From Chalara sp. BL73 (Eukaryota > Ascomycota > Leotiomycetes > Helotiales), in NCBI GenBank assembly GCA_918026815.1, contig CAKJVC010000246.1, positions 221,885 through 285,884 on the forward strand: 64,000 nucleotides of DNA, in the 5' to 3' direction. Each line of letters starts with the position of its first letter. The first letter of the stretch is position 1. This document shows positions 23,047 through 35,096 of this stretch, piece by piece. The translations under genes and the position numbers were made by a program. A model generated the notes under the pieces. It did no database searches. It worked only from the letters and a program-made list of their open reading frames with translations, and was not told where the DNA came from.

Positions 23047-24584
23047 GTTGAATTATCCTAGGGCATAACTTATTATTTCTTAAAAATACTTCAGATCGTC
23101 TTAAAAGAGCTTTTCAGTCGGGTTTAGTGGGAACATGACAGAACTGTAAACGGCTAAAAGACAAAAGACCGGGGTAGATGCGCCATAATATACACCTAAT
23201 CACCGTAACCAAAGGATGATAGTCGATATTAAATTAGTAAGCTCAGCGAGCGGAGACGATTTTCTGCCAAGTTTTACAATACCCTAGGTTTCAAAACCAT
23301 ATTTTCCAGACTATGATCAAGTCGCAGTCGCGTTCGGCTCTACGCCAAAGCCGAGACTGTTACCATATTCAGGACAAGCTTCCAAACCTGATTTTGGAGG
23401 GTGTTAAAAAACGAAATATTGAAAATTAAAAGCTATAAATCAAGCAAATGGTAAATCAAGAATATTTATTTATTTTAGTACAAAATATTATTGCAATTAA
23501 GAATGCTTTCACAAAAGGAACAATTTAAATAGAACCAAAAACTTTAGTATTTAACTTTTATAATTCTTTTGTTACCGTTTTTACAGCAAAGTTTTAACTA
23601 TAGCGTTATATTGATTTTACAACCAACAATTAGCTTTATATTAAAACTTTAATGTATAATAAGTACTGTTTATTTATAACTCTATTGTAAATTTGTTGCT
23701 TAAATTAATTACATGTGCTAACGTTAAAACTTTTTAAGTGTGAAACCGCCTCGAAAATTGGGTTTACAAGCTTATTCTGAATAATCCTCCGCTGCAGTCC
23801 AGGAATCATCACGCCACAAGTTCTACAGAATATCAACATGATTGAGGGGTCAAGAAGGGCGGTTGACCAATAATTCGAAGCTCGTTCTGGGCCTGCCTGT
23901 CAACATGCCTTGTCTTGTTGTACAATGCTTATGGTGTGACTGGGAGAATACGTTGCCGCTGCGGGGTTAATTTGCGGGGCGGCTCTAGTGAGGTGGGATA
24001 CTCAAGGAGATAGTGGCCCATCTCCGCGTTACTCCACTGGTTTTCTTGGCTTCTGCTATCTCTGTCCTTACAAGCGACTCTTGTCTGGAGGTTTTATTAG
24101 GGGAATGTTGCGGAAAATGCTTCATGACTAGCTGGTTTGAATGGAGAAGGCACAGAAGAGAAATTCTATCCAAGCATGATTTATCAGGCATCACAATTCG
24201 ACAAGGGCCGAAAAGGTATTCGGTTGAAGTAGAATGCGCTACCATGTTCTTGTGGAATATTCAGATTTGGTACCCCATCATAAGGTAGTATCACACCTTT
24301 CCATAGATGGTAAAAATGAATCATAAGGATTATACATTAGGTATTTAATTATTCTGGCAAGATTCGTTTTACACCTCCTCATAACTCACTTTTTTTTTGC
24401 TGAACATAATATCACAGGCTTAGATAACATGACAGCCTCAGTACTCCATGACCCTTATGGTCGTGCAGACAAGCTCGAATCTATAATAACAATAGTGGAA
24501 ATTTAGTACAATTGGAGCACCTGAAGACTGCAGGAAGTCATCTTGATGACAGAAATCAACCATCACTTCCGGTGGTCCATCACA
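23047..24584. other. Intergenic with a very AT-rich island (23.40-23.74 kb)
   Basis: About 340 bp between 23400 and 23740 is almost pure A/T, flanked by ordinary sequence. No frame or repeat end is identified. Near 24130-24240 a short frame (ITIRQGPKRYSVE) faintly resembles the start of fungal cytochrome P450s, too little to annotate. Confidence 0.5.
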
Positions 24585-25299
24585 GCTTTACAAATCCTGC
24601 ACCACTTAGCTTTTTGTCCTTTGCAACTAGCATGTGCATCGTTTTTTGATTCGGGGAAGAAAAGGGTTGTAGGCCCAATTTGCTATCGACATTAGATATA
24701 TTTCTAATTTTAATGTATGGTGTTGATGTTCGAGGCGTCGCAACCCCTGATGTACTTATTGGAGTCTTGGTCTTCTTCGGACGGTTGTGCCAGACCATCA
24801 CCGGTGTTCTGGAATTCGTGAGCTGAAACACGGTAAGAATTCCTGCTCTGAACAAAAATGTTCCATGACAGCCAGTCAGTCTAGAGCCGCGGTCCTTTCT
24901 TCATACGGTGCATTCGACTTCTCTTATGCCATGATATGTCTCCCAAGTTCAGGAATGCTTGCTTCATACACCGGTCCGACTACTGGTATGCTGAATGAGC
25001 AATTCCCGAATGCTCTCGCTGTGTATATCTGGGCATGGTTCATCCTCACAGTCATATATACTGTTGCCGCAATACGCTCTTCGTGAGTATTATTTCTAGA
25101 TCTATTTTCCTCAGATGTTGAGTTGGTCCTACTGGCTTGCGGCTCTATGCTCAACAACATATCGCTGCTAAAGGCTAGTAATGGATTTGGCTTCATTGTT
25201 GCTCTTTGCAGCCATTGGACTGGTGCTGCTGGATTATATGCTGGTGTTTTGACACCATTTGAGATTCCCGTTTTTCAAATTTACAAACTAGTAGAGTAG
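24585..25299 (+). pseudogene. GPR1/FUN34/YaaH acetate-transporter relic
   Basis: The family signature NPAPL (24593) is followed by DVRGVATPDVLIGVLVFF (about 24725) and, after a 47-nt intron (24833..24879), VLSSYGAFDFSYAMICLP. Then comes YIWAWFILTVIYTVAAIRSS, and the end reads DVELVLLACGSML...GAAGLYAGVLTPFEIPVFQIYK, stop at 25297-25299. These are the conserved helices of the fungal acetate/ammonium transporter family. Breaks: TGA at 24824-24826 where relatives have Gly before NT; TGA at 25084-25086 after RSS where relatives have Trp (TGG to TGA); and a stop plus extra sequence between NPAPL and DVRG. The rest of the frame is well preserved, so inactivation looks fairly recent. Confidence 0.8.
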
Positions 25300-26794
25300 A
25301 GAAGAGTACTAGAATATTTAAGAATGAGGTTAATAGCGTTAATTCTTCTGAAAATCATAATATGGCGTAACGCAAGACAATGGACAGTACATGTGATTAA
25401 TTGCTGTCAATGCTTCGATATATGTTGTTTCAGTGAGGTATGTATTATCCTAAAATACAACTACCATGCTCATCTTCGCATTTTATTCCACCCTTTTACT
25501 AGTGCATCCTTGGGTTTTATTAATAGCCAGTATATGAATGGTCATGTCCTAATGCTTCTCATTATTTGCCTCCTAAGTCGCCACCCCTCACCCATATTTC
25601 TTCTACGCAAACCAACCCATCTCAGTAGCTCCTTGTACTTAGGCTTTAGCCACACATTTCTTCCTATTCTCAACTTCTTACCATACTCCTCCATTTCCTT
25701 CCTGCTATGAACCTCCAAAAATGCCAACTACATTCCTGGCCGCCAAAATTTCGTAGCACTTCTTTTCCTCCAGGGTGCCCCTCTAAAATTTTTGGTATAA
25801 TCATAGACAATATTATATTATCAACCACTATCCACAATCTACAATCCTCCAGTCTCCTGAATAATGTGCCTCGAGACCTCGGCTAAGGATATTGTGGAAT
25901 CACTTTACCCGTGGCAACACCACGTAATAGCTACGTAGTTGCGTGTTGGGTTGAATGTGATCTGATTCTTGAAGGTTGAATGAAGGGATGAGGATATGCC
26001 TCCCTCTGAGTCACGTGATAGCGTCACATGACCCACCGCCCATTCGGTAACTAATCTATTCTACAGGTATTGATACAAACAGATATGAATCGGAGATCTT
26101 TGTCCAGTATCGATGTAGTAGCAAAGGGATAGATCGATAGATCGATAGAGGTGTATCTACTGAGGCCGACGGAGTATTCTCAGTAGCGGCTTTCAGGTCT
26201 TCCCCAATGTCTTGTTCGAGTAATGCCAAATAGTGCCAACCCAGGAGTTATTCTTCTTGTTTAGTATCTATTTGGAGTTTGCGATCCACAGGCCATCAAA
26301 TATGAGATTGTGTGAAAGGCTTCAGTAGAAGGATAGGTGATACCACAAGCTTTGATCAAGAATACGGGATACGTACCAATTTGGGTTGAATGGACTGGCT
26401 TACCGAGACCCCTGACTAGGGAAAGCGATGGGTAAAGTCTTGGCGGCAGTTCGAGCGATTCATGACACAATTACGTAAATTACGGAGCTGAAAGCAACAC
26501 CCTCCACCTTTGAAGTTCACAACACAGAAGAAACTTAGGAGAAGGCGGAGAAGAGCGGCTTTCCAATCGATAATTGAGACGAATCCACTCTCACGACATT
26601 GCCAACCAAAAAGTACACCAAAAGGGAACAGTAAGCATTGAAGACACACTGAAGCTAACGTGCATATTACACCTTGCTCATTGCTGGAACCGCACTGCTC
26701 TCTATCTCTTTATTATTATTATTTGACTGAAACATTCTTAGCTCAATTGCCTTCAGCAACTTACTAGAGGATACTTTTATCTCAGACCGACGCA
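25300..26794. other. Intergenic, nothing recognised
   Basis: AT-rich at 25300-25860, with a 61-codon minus-strand frame without motif. CACGTGA and TCACATGAC sites lie at 26011-26034, and a short TAGATCGA tandem at 26129-26150. Confidence 0.45.
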
Positions 26795-28626
26795 ATGGTG
26801 CCAAATAGGCCGGTAAACAGTGCCAATGCATCCCTCACAAATTATGTTGCATACAAAGATCCTAGATCATTAGGGCAACCACGGATTGGGTCTTTAGATC
26901 TCGATGGATATATAGTCCAGCCACTAGCTTTTGCTTCTGGTACACCTCTTTCAAACCTTTACCAAGTGATTGAAGTTGGAGAATTACAAATCAAAACTGC
27001 TGGCGATACATTCCATTTATCTGAAGTACAGTTACTGCCCCCAATTTATGGAAGAGATATTCTTGCAGTTGGAAAAAACTATGTAGAGCATGCCAAGGGT
27101 AAGAAATAATGAATCCTCTAGTTGCTGAAGCCATATGCTCACAGACTTCAGAGTTTAACTCGTCTGGTTATGATTCCTCCGACAAGGTTGATCAACCCTC
27201 ACATCCAGTAATATTCACAAAGAGGGCAACAAGTATTATTGCTCACGGAGAGCCTATATTTCCACACCCTGGCTTTACCGAGAGTTTGGATTACGAAGGA
27301 GAGATTGGTGTAATTATTGGCAAGTCCGGTTTCAAGATTGAGGAGGCGGACGCCATGAATTATGTCTGGGGTTACACCATCATCAACGATATGACAGCTC
27401 GCGAAAGACAAAGAGATCACAAGCAATTTTATATTGGAAAGTCTTCTGATACATTTTGTCCCATGGGCCCTATTGCTGTTCCCAAGACTAAACTTCCAGA
27501 GGTTCTCCGAATCCAAACTCATGTCAATGGGGGGAAACGACAAGATGCTACCATAAAAGACCTCATATTTTCTGTACCGTTCCTTATCAAGACGCTTTCA
27601 GAAGGGATGACGATCCAACCGGGCGATGTTATTGCAACAGGCACACCAGCAGGAGTTGGAATCGGCATGAAACCAAATGTCTTCCTCAAACCTGGCGATG
27701 TAGTCGATGTCTCAGTCACAGGTCTTGGAACGCTCAGCAATACGATATCTTTCAAGGATTCAAACTATATTTCTGAGCGGGTTGCAAAAGTAACGAATGT
27801 CCCAATCAGCAATGACAAAACTTCTGGAGGAGCTGGCCTAACATATTTGAACAATAAGAAGCTGTATTACAAAAATGCTGGGATTGAAAGCGGATCGCCA
27901 ATTATTTTCATACATGGACTTGGCGGGTCTAAAGAATTCTTTACTCCATTGATCTCGGAGCTTTCTCTTGCGGAAAATTACTCATTGCATCTCTCAGATC
28001 TGGAAGGCCATGGTCTATCGCCAACATCTGCAACTTCTGTGATCTCCATTTCGTCATACGCAGATGATATCAAGGCGATCGTAGATTTCGCCAAAGCTAA
28101 ATCTGCAACAGTCATTGCCCACAGCCTAGGTTGTTTAGTCGCCTTGACTTTGGCAACAAGATATCCTAATCTGTTTGGAAAACTTATTCTTCTAGGGCCA
28201 CCACCATCTCCATTGCCCGCTATCAGTCGGTTTGGCTCCACTGCAAGAGCAGCCACCGTTCGGGCGAACGGAGTTGTTTCTGTGGTTGATGCTGTTGTTG
28301 ACGCTGGCACTTCAGCCAAGACAAAACACGCCAATCCTCTAGCTGTCGCAGCAGTTCGGATATCACTTCTCGGTCAGGATCCAGAAGGATATGCAAAAGG
28401 CTGCACGGCATTAGCCGGCGCCACTGAGACAATAGCAGTAGAAAATATCAAGATACAAACGTTGATCATTACAGGTGATGAAGACAAGGTTTCCCCACCA
28501 GCTTTATGTGATAAGTACGTCAGCCAACTCCCAAATGCGAAGCTGGAGATTCTGGGGAATGTTGGTCACTGGCATGTTTTTGAGGATCCTGTAGCGGTTT
28601 CTGCCGCAATCAAATCTTTTTTGTAA
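26795..28626 (+). CDS. Fused FAH-domain enzyme plus alpha/beta hydrolase
   Basis: Exons 26795..27098 and 27152..28626 (53-nt intron, GTAAGA...CTTCAG) give 592 aa. The join makes the conserved NYVEHAKEFN, so the intron is secure. Residues about 95-300 are a fumarylacetoacetate-hydrolase domain: metal ligands Glu150 and Glu152 in DYEGEIGVIIGK and Asp181 in IINDMTARERQ, and the GTPAGVGIGM loop. Residues about 330-592 are an alpha/beta hydrolase of the 3-oxoadipate enol-lactonase type: FIHGLGGS oxyanion loop, Ser426 in IAHSLGCL, Asp in TGDEDKVSP (544-546) and His574 in VGHWHVFEDP. FAH-family enzymes cleave or decarboxylate ring-fission products and enol-lactonases open lactones, so the fusion suggests two steps of an aromatic-acid route. 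A Zn2Cys6 gene follows 388 bp downstream in the same direction. Confidence 0.9.
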
Positions 28627-29013
28627 ACACTCATAAAATATTATATATAAATCTCGTATTCGAGAACCTGCAACGCATTCATTTTAGATAATAGATAGTT
28701 TGGTCTGTAGTTCCCGCGTGATTTGGGGTGAATGACTCGTGCAAGTAGATGGCATCAAACAGGGGTTTTCCGCCAAACCTATAACTGCCAATGAAATGTG
28801 AGATAACTTATTCTTTCCAATTACTGCCTAATCCTAAAAGCAAGCCAGGGACAGTATCCAAGCAGGGGAAGATATCTCAGTTTAGTCATCTGTCTGCTAG
28901 TGTGATGTCTCACCGAGGGTTCGGGCACCCCGCACATCTCGATCTTCACTTCCATAAAGACATCCGACATGTTCCCAGAAACATATTGCTACATTGCCTA
29001 GATGTGAGCGGGA
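28627..29013. other. Gap between fusion enzyme and regulator
   Basis: A 387-bp spacer: the 3' end of the enzyme gene and presumably the promoter of the regulator. I could not pick out a clear TATA box or repeated site. Confidence 0.5.
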
Positions 29014-31412
29014 ATGGAAAATATCCCTCAACCCAATATCTCAAAGCCCGCGACCCACGCGACTCACTCAGTCCGTCAGCCCGTCAGCTGTGAACCATGC
29101 AGAAGGCGGAAGATCAAATGCTCCAGGACTCGGCCACCTTGCACAACCTGTCAGCGCCGAAAATGTATTAATCTCTGTGTGTATGCCAGTCAAAGCCAGA
29201 GCTTCAGCGATGAATTTGTAGGGAACGCAATCGGTAGCGCAAAGGAGGAGCTATTGGCCAGAATCAGCAATCTAGAGCATTTAGTACAGCTACAGAACGG
29301 CGGTCACTTTCCACCAGCAGAGAATGACGAGACAATAGAAGTGGCACCAGAGCTTGATTTCCGTCAATCATACGAGCTGTAAGTATGTCTCAATTCTGGA
29401 TTCATTGCATAATTGCCCTGGTTCGCTATTACCCCTGTCTGGGAGTTGACCCATGGCTCCTAACATAGCTTAGATCGTCCGAGTCTCATGCCCAGGATCG
29501 CGCATGGTCACAGGAACCCAGGAACCTTGTGGCACCATCTTCAGTATCAAATTATCAAACCCACACGTTGAAGACACTGCGATCTGGAGACGCCGAATAT
29601 GGACCTCACCGATCACACTGGACCTCTATCCTTGCCAAGTCCAAAATTAACCCAACAGACCCTATGCTAAGCGGTGATGATACCGTATTAGAGAACAACT
29701 TTCCATTCATGACCTCAAAATCTTTCTCGATGGAAGACCTGCTTGCTTCCTTGCCTCCAGTGCACCACTGCACTTATTTGAAAGATACTTACTTCAGCGT
29801 CTTCTCACCAGTATGCATTTCAAATCTAGAACTAGCCAACTTCACACTCTGAATCTTTGCAGTTATTCCATATACTTCATGATCCAACATTTCATGCAGA
29901 ATATATCGGATTCCTCAATGATCCAAACTCTGTATCGTTATCTTGGCTTGCGATACTCTTTGTCATACTTTCTCTGGCTGTTGCTGCTCTAGAGCAAGAC
30001 GATTATATCTTGAGAGATCTTGTGAGAGGTTCCAACGCTTCCAAGAATGTCACGGCTCTTGGTCGAAGGTACCGAGAAGCAGCGATGAATTGTCTTGCCA
30101 AGAACGGCGTTTTCTGGGGCAAGCATGATGTTCATTCATTGCAGGCTCTTATCCTACTAGCTTATGGTATGAGCCATAGCCAAGAACCAACATGGGCCCT
30201 TCTTGGTACGGTATCTATCTCTGAGGCTGCAGTAGAAGCTAACAAGACATCTGAGGCATGACATATAACGTAGCCATTGCGCTTGGCTGTCACATCGATC
30301 CAGAAAGCCTTCCGTTGAATACGATTCAGTGCGAGGAGCGAAGGCGGTGTTTTGCAGGTCTCATGATGCTATACACGATCCAGAGTACGGCTCTTGGCAA
30401 CTTAGACGCATTACTGCAACACAAGTATGATGTTCGGCTCCCAGCAAATGTGAATGACGTAGACATTACAGAATCTCTTATCAAACTACCTGCTGCCGGA
30501 CCCACTCAGATGACCTATCTTCTGTTCAAGTTTCAGCTATACAACCTAGCTACCAAAATCTGTCGAGAAATCTTTGCTTCAGAACCAAGTCGTGCCTCCA
30601 TTCAGGACTTAGATCAGCAAATATGTGCAACTCAAGAGCTATGGGATGCACAGTATCTGGCAGATTCGAGTACCGGAGCAATTCCAGCATATCACGCTGC
30701 TCACCTACACATTCTGCATGGATATGCACATCAGCTTTTTCTTCTTCTCCATCGGCCGTTGTTTGCACAATCGGTCCTCGGTTTGGACATTCCAAATGAA
30801 AGTCAGATTAGATGCATTGCGTCAGCGGAGGCATTGCTGGATATTCACAGGGTTTTGTGTGAAACTCCAGCATACAGAAAATATCTCTGGTACACAAATG
30901 GCCTTGGTAGTTTTCATGCATTCCACGCTGCTGTAGTTTTATCAGTAGCTTTTCAAATGCCTATCTATCGTCCACAATGGCGGAAATTTAGGTCTGAACT
31001 TGAAGAAACTGTGGTACGGTTCGACAAATTAGCTGAGCGAAGTCCGATATGCGCAAAGGGATCACGGGTTCTAAGGTTCTTGCTGTACGTTTTTCTTTGT
31101 TTCAGTCCACAATTTTTCATGATAGCTGAATAGGATATCGGTAGCAATTTAGACTATTCGAAGAGCAAACAAAGAGATGGCTTAGTCGCAGTGCAGCCAC
31201 CCACACTAATATCTTCAAATAATTCTTACTCGGAAGCAGCATCTCGGATTTCTGCAACAGAGGATAATCTAAAGCATTTATCAGAACGTCTTAATCCACA
31301 ACAATGGCTCAGCCCGTCAGCAGTATTTTGGGTTAGTAACATTCACCCTCTTCAGGAGGTCAACTCAAGTAATGTGGTATCGCAGAGTGAATGGGACAAA
31401 TTCATAGGCTGA
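29014..31412 (+). CDS. Zn2Cys6 transcription factor
   Basis: Exons 29014..29378, 29474..29810, 29863..30205, 30256..31084 and 31145..31412, all in phase (introns 95, 52, 50 and 60 nt), give 713 aa. The N-terminal Zn2Cys6 knot starts at Cys26: CEPCRRRKIKCSRTRPPC, then CTTCQRRKCINLC. A short coiled-coil-like segment (KEELLARISNLEHLVQL) follows. The middle has the fungal transcription-factor domain, recognisable from IALGCHIDPESL and EERRRCFAGLMMLYTIQ. The C-terminus ends in PSAVFWVSNIH...SEWDKFIG. This class binds CGG half-sites and commonly controls an adjacent catabolic gene; the FAH-hydrolase fusion immediately upstream is the obvious candidate target, which is inference from position only. 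Confidence 0.9.
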
Positions 31413-31945
31413 GTTGCTACTAATAGTCCACAACACAAATACATACCCAACCACTCAGGCCCATACGCCAGTTCAAATCTAGCATGTCCGAAGAGCACGA
31501 CAATCATTCCATAGACAGCTAATCTCCCACATGAAGATATCATCGGTAGAGCATATGAAACTCTGTATTGATTATATTCAGCAAGCGCGAGGGAAAAGGA
31601 AAATGACTATTTGAAGCACCACAATGAGTGGCTCAAGACCCGTGTAGCCTTATGAACAATCGGTACAGCGAATCGCGATGGTCTTACAATGTAACACTCT
31701 GCACTCTACTAGTAATGAACTGTCAATTTTCATGATTATTTTAACATAGCTCGACCCTTTAGGACCCAATATAAGATTTAATGAATGTCTTGTGCAACCG
31801 CCTGATACTGCATAGTGGGATTGGTCACACAAAATAAATTGCATCTTCTTTCCGTGCAGGGTCAAATGCATTCAAGATTCCAGAAACATTTGAAACTCCC
31901 TAGATTCTGTCCAAGAGTTCTTTGGAAAAAAGTACGAAACTGAAA
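31413..31945. other. Intergenic, nothing recognised
   Basis: A 0.5-kb spacer with short frames only. Confidence 0.5.
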
Positions 31946-32280
31946 ATGGTCAAGTCCTTTAAACAATTCGCCAAGCGGATGCTGTCCAACTTCAGGTCAG
32001 GGTACGAGCGCATCCTCTCGACGTCAACCAAACCAGAAAGTATGTAGCCATCTTTAGTTACGTATTTAGTCTAATAAGCCAAGGATTCATAGAAAGCCCA
32101 CAAGGCGAGCATATTTCCAGCAGTCTTCCTAGCAAACACGAATCTCTGAAGCTACCAGGATGGGTTATAGTCATCGAGCCGCCCGGAAACCAGAGCCCAA
32201 AGCGGAAGACAAGCGTCCAATCATTTGATGATCCTCACTCTCAGAAAAATAATGAGGAATTACTATACTTTGCCAAGTGA
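31946..32280 (+). CDS. Small two-exon hypothetical protein
   Basis: ATG at 31946; exon 1 to 32039; a 44-nt intron (GTATGT...GCCAAG, with a CTAATAA branch-like site; 32040..32083); exon 2 32084..32280 ending in TGA. This reads 96 aa. The start is basic (MVKSFKQFAKRMLSNFRSGY), the middle has LKLPGWVIVIEPPGNQSPKR, and the end is polar. There is no signal peptide, membrane span or recognised domain. Support is the consensus splice signals and an in-phase continuation. Against it: the length is short and no homology is recognised. It precedes the 2EXR relic on the same strand and could be a fragment of it, but no 2EXR motif is seen. Confidence 0.35.
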
Positions 32281-32862
32281 GAGAGGGCTATTCTTCGCCA
32301 CATGTGATAAACCGGCAGGGTATAATTAACGCTTTTGAAAATGGGTGGATCATATATGATACATTAATTTCTGGTAGATGAAAATTGAAGGAGAGTGGGC
32401 AACTTAAGTTTTCTGAAATTTGGCTCTATCGTAATTACACGGTTGAAATAACCATACTTTTTGTTGTGGGCAAACAAGTTGGGAGGCAGACTCGATACCA
32501 AGTATTAGACCACATGACAAATGTCCCTACTGGACTCGCACACTTAGATTTCGAAAGTTCAATTTGTATCGTTCAAACCCCAATTGAGGTACCTTCAGAT
32601 ATCGGATCTTGACCACATGCCGCTATTACCGTCTATGCGTTAAGTCAGCACGAGTAACGCTAGTTTACTTCGCAACTACATACTCTCTTCCATGTACATC
32701 TCCATCATACCATAGTCGAATTATTATCTTCAATTTTACTTTATAAGCACCCGGAAATTAAGGGCGTGATTAATTGTAATTCTTCCGATTGGCAAAATAT
32801 GAAACCCCGACGCAGTGATGTTTTCTGCTATTCACTTGGGAAGGAGTTGACAATCTTATCCC
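32281..32862. other. Intergenic, nothing recognised
   Basis: A 0.58-kb AT-rich spacer between the small spliced ORF and the 2EXR relic. Confidence 0.5.
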
Positions 32863-33890
32863 ATGGTCAGCGCCTCCAAAAACAAAAGCGTTTCCTTACA
32901 CAAGTATTTCCTTCTCACGATAGTCACTGACCCCATATCTAATTCTCTTGCAGTAGCACAACAGTATCTTAACATTATGGCTAACGTATTCTGCGAAAGT
33001 CCGCCAAGTTCACCAAGTTCTCTGAGCTTCCACTTGAAATTCGATTCAAGATCTGGGGAGAGGCTATCCTGAATGAATGTCAAATATTCGAGGCCATGTG
33101 GAGCGGCGATGACGGATGTAACCACTTTTCCACAATGTGCCTATTCTAGCTCTTCTTTACGGGTGCCGCCGGGAATCGCTCGAAGTGGAGTTGAAGGGGT
33201 ACAAGTTATCGAGATCGAGTATCTAAGCACTGATAAGCCTGGCTTTATTCGATCGACTTGCGCCTGAAGAAAGGAGAGACAGCTGCTTGAAAAAAAAAAT
33301 TCATGTCTTGAAGTCTTTGGTTGTTAAGGGAAAATTCTTCCAACGGAAGCCTTTTCTTGCCTACTTCAAATTATGCTTTAGACACATTATACCTTCGAAG
33401 TTCATGTTTGATGGTCAACATATGCTCTCGAAGATATGATCATAATGCAGATGTATGCGATCTATTCTTGTGGTCACAAAGAGAGCAGACGGCGATGTAT
33501 AAGAACATGCATCAGATCACGTTTGGGGCCAAATATACGATGGCTGAATCGGTTGGCCAGCATCTCATCAACTTTTGTGGATTGCGACGCATCAACCTCG
33601 TACTTAGCGATCATGGTCAAGGTTGCTACAAAAACGGCCTGCACCAATCCTTGCTTTCGGAGAATCAGAAACCTACGGCGATATCCTACAAATACAGGAG
33701 AGCTGCATGTTCTCAGGCATTGCCAGCTCCGCAAGAGAAACCATCTGTACCGACATATTATAGCCACATTCTTGGTAGTCAAGAGCTTGAAACTGACAAC
33801 GGCGCTCTCTTAAGGACCCAATTTTTTGGGTGCCGATTCCAAGGAGGATTTGCAAATATGCCTAGACTCTGTATCAGATTTGCCCATTGA
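32863..33890 (+). pseudogene. 2EXR-domain gene, frameshifted relic
   Basis: A possible first exon MVSASKNKSVSLHK is followed by a GTATTT...TTGCAG intron-like segment. The 2EXR signature FTKFSELPLEIRFKIWGEAI reads from about 33005. It is followed by VPILALLYGCRRESLEVEL in a second frame (near 33130) and NYALDTLYLRSS in a third (near 33345). The C-terminal HQITFGAKYTMAESVGQH block continues to about 33620. At least two frameshifts and a stop (33148) interrupt it. 2EXR proteins are a large, expanded fungal family related to F-box-like proteins, of unclear function. The relic carries the whole family layout, so it was once a complete gene. Confidence 0.65.
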
Positions 33891-34396
33891 AGACACTGCT
33901 GATAAACATGCTACTTACAGCTATCGGAAGGATCAAGCCTAGGTATTCAGGTGATGTATGTCGTTCGGGAAGGAACGGGATCGAAAGGATTGGCGGAATT
34001 AGAACCCTCCTAGATACGGCTGCCCCACTGACACCTCTTTCCATAATGAGAATGAGAATCAAGACGACTACAGGGATAATATCGAGGCGGTATTTAAGGG
34101 CGACACCGAAGACAAAGTCCTAGATGATTGCCTGAATGATGAATGAGAGGATGGAGAGGACTATGGCCGGGGTTATGGTGAATATTATGGAGAGGATTAC
34201 CAAGGAAAGTCAAGAAAGATCGAGAAAGTGGTGAATACAATGGGCATTGCATACTAACCGTTCGCTCGGGCTGCGGCAATCACGTTATACTACACATATA
34301 CCTTCTAGCATGAGCACGCAATGCATGAGATTGTACTGTACATGAGGATTGTCTCTTCCGTCATCCAGCATTAATTAAGTAGAATTCCTCAATCGC
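33891..34396. other. Intergenic, nothing recognised
   Basis: Acidic/glycine-coding-like purine-rich sequence (34120-34210) without a sustained frame. It may be the eroded tail of the 2EXR relic. Confidence 0.4.
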
Positions 34397-35096
34397 CTAC
34401 GGGGCAGTAGGCGTGACAGCAGTTGTCGTAACACCAACACAATTAGCTCCCGTGGGATCAACAGTGAGTTGCGCCAAATCATCATGCCCTGAATGACACG
34501 CGGCACCAGCCTGGAGTTGCCCACCAACCAGGCTTACAAGCTGAATGTCCGTAGCCTGACAATCCTCCGCTTTAAATGTTGTACCGTTGAATCCAACGCA
34601 AGCCTGCACTCCTACAAGATCTGGTCGGAAACCTGCTGAGAAACTGCGCTGTACAAGGAGGACGTCTTGGCCGGCGGCATTGGTGGAAGGGGTGAGTTGA
34701 CGGTCAGCGGCTTCGTTCACGCAGGCTGCGTCGACTATCTCGCCTGTGTGCTGTTAGCGCTGGAAGGAGATGGGGCAGGACGGTTTGCATACCGTTGTTG
34801 CGGAATGTAAGGCACTCATTGCCTGGGACACCACCGATCTCTTTTAGAACCAATGTGGTCGCGCCACGGGTAACAGCTCCGCCGGCTCCGTCAGTATCAG
34901 TGTCGGCCACCGGAGTTGTAGTGTCGGCCACTGGTGCTGTAGTGGCGACAGCCGCGGCGCTGGTTGCAACAGCTGTAGCTCCTCCACGATTTCGTCCTCG
35001 TCCTCCCCGCCCACCTCCATTTCCACGTTGCGGAGCTGCATCAACGGAAGCGAAGACTGCGAACAGCGCGATTGAGAGGGTGACAAATGCCTTCAT
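34397..35096 (-). CDS. Secreted cysteine-containing protein, unknown function
   Basis: Exons complement(34793..35096) and complement(34397..34743), 49-nt intron, 216 aa. I start at the second Met of the open frame because MKAFVTLSIALFAVFASVDA is a clear signal peptide ending before APQRG. Next comes a Gly/Arg-rich basic segment (about residues 21-40, GGRGGRGRNRGG), then an Ala/Thr/Asp-rich low-complexity segment to about residue 75. The folded part has GNECLTFRNNGEIVDAACVN at the splice join, then QACVGFNG, AEDCQATD, GAACHSGH and ANCVGV: six cysteines, perhaps three disulfides. This type of protein recurs in fungal secretomes without an assigned role. An extracellular or cell-wall location is likely. 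Confidence 0.82.

Noticed and set aside
24020..24285. Possible N-terminal cytochrome P450 fragment (ITIRQGPKRYSVE)
   Set aside because: One short resemblance only; no I-helix, ExxR or heme-binding motif nearby.
26129..26150. TAGATCGA tandem
   Set aside because: Simple-sequence stretch; no sign of function.
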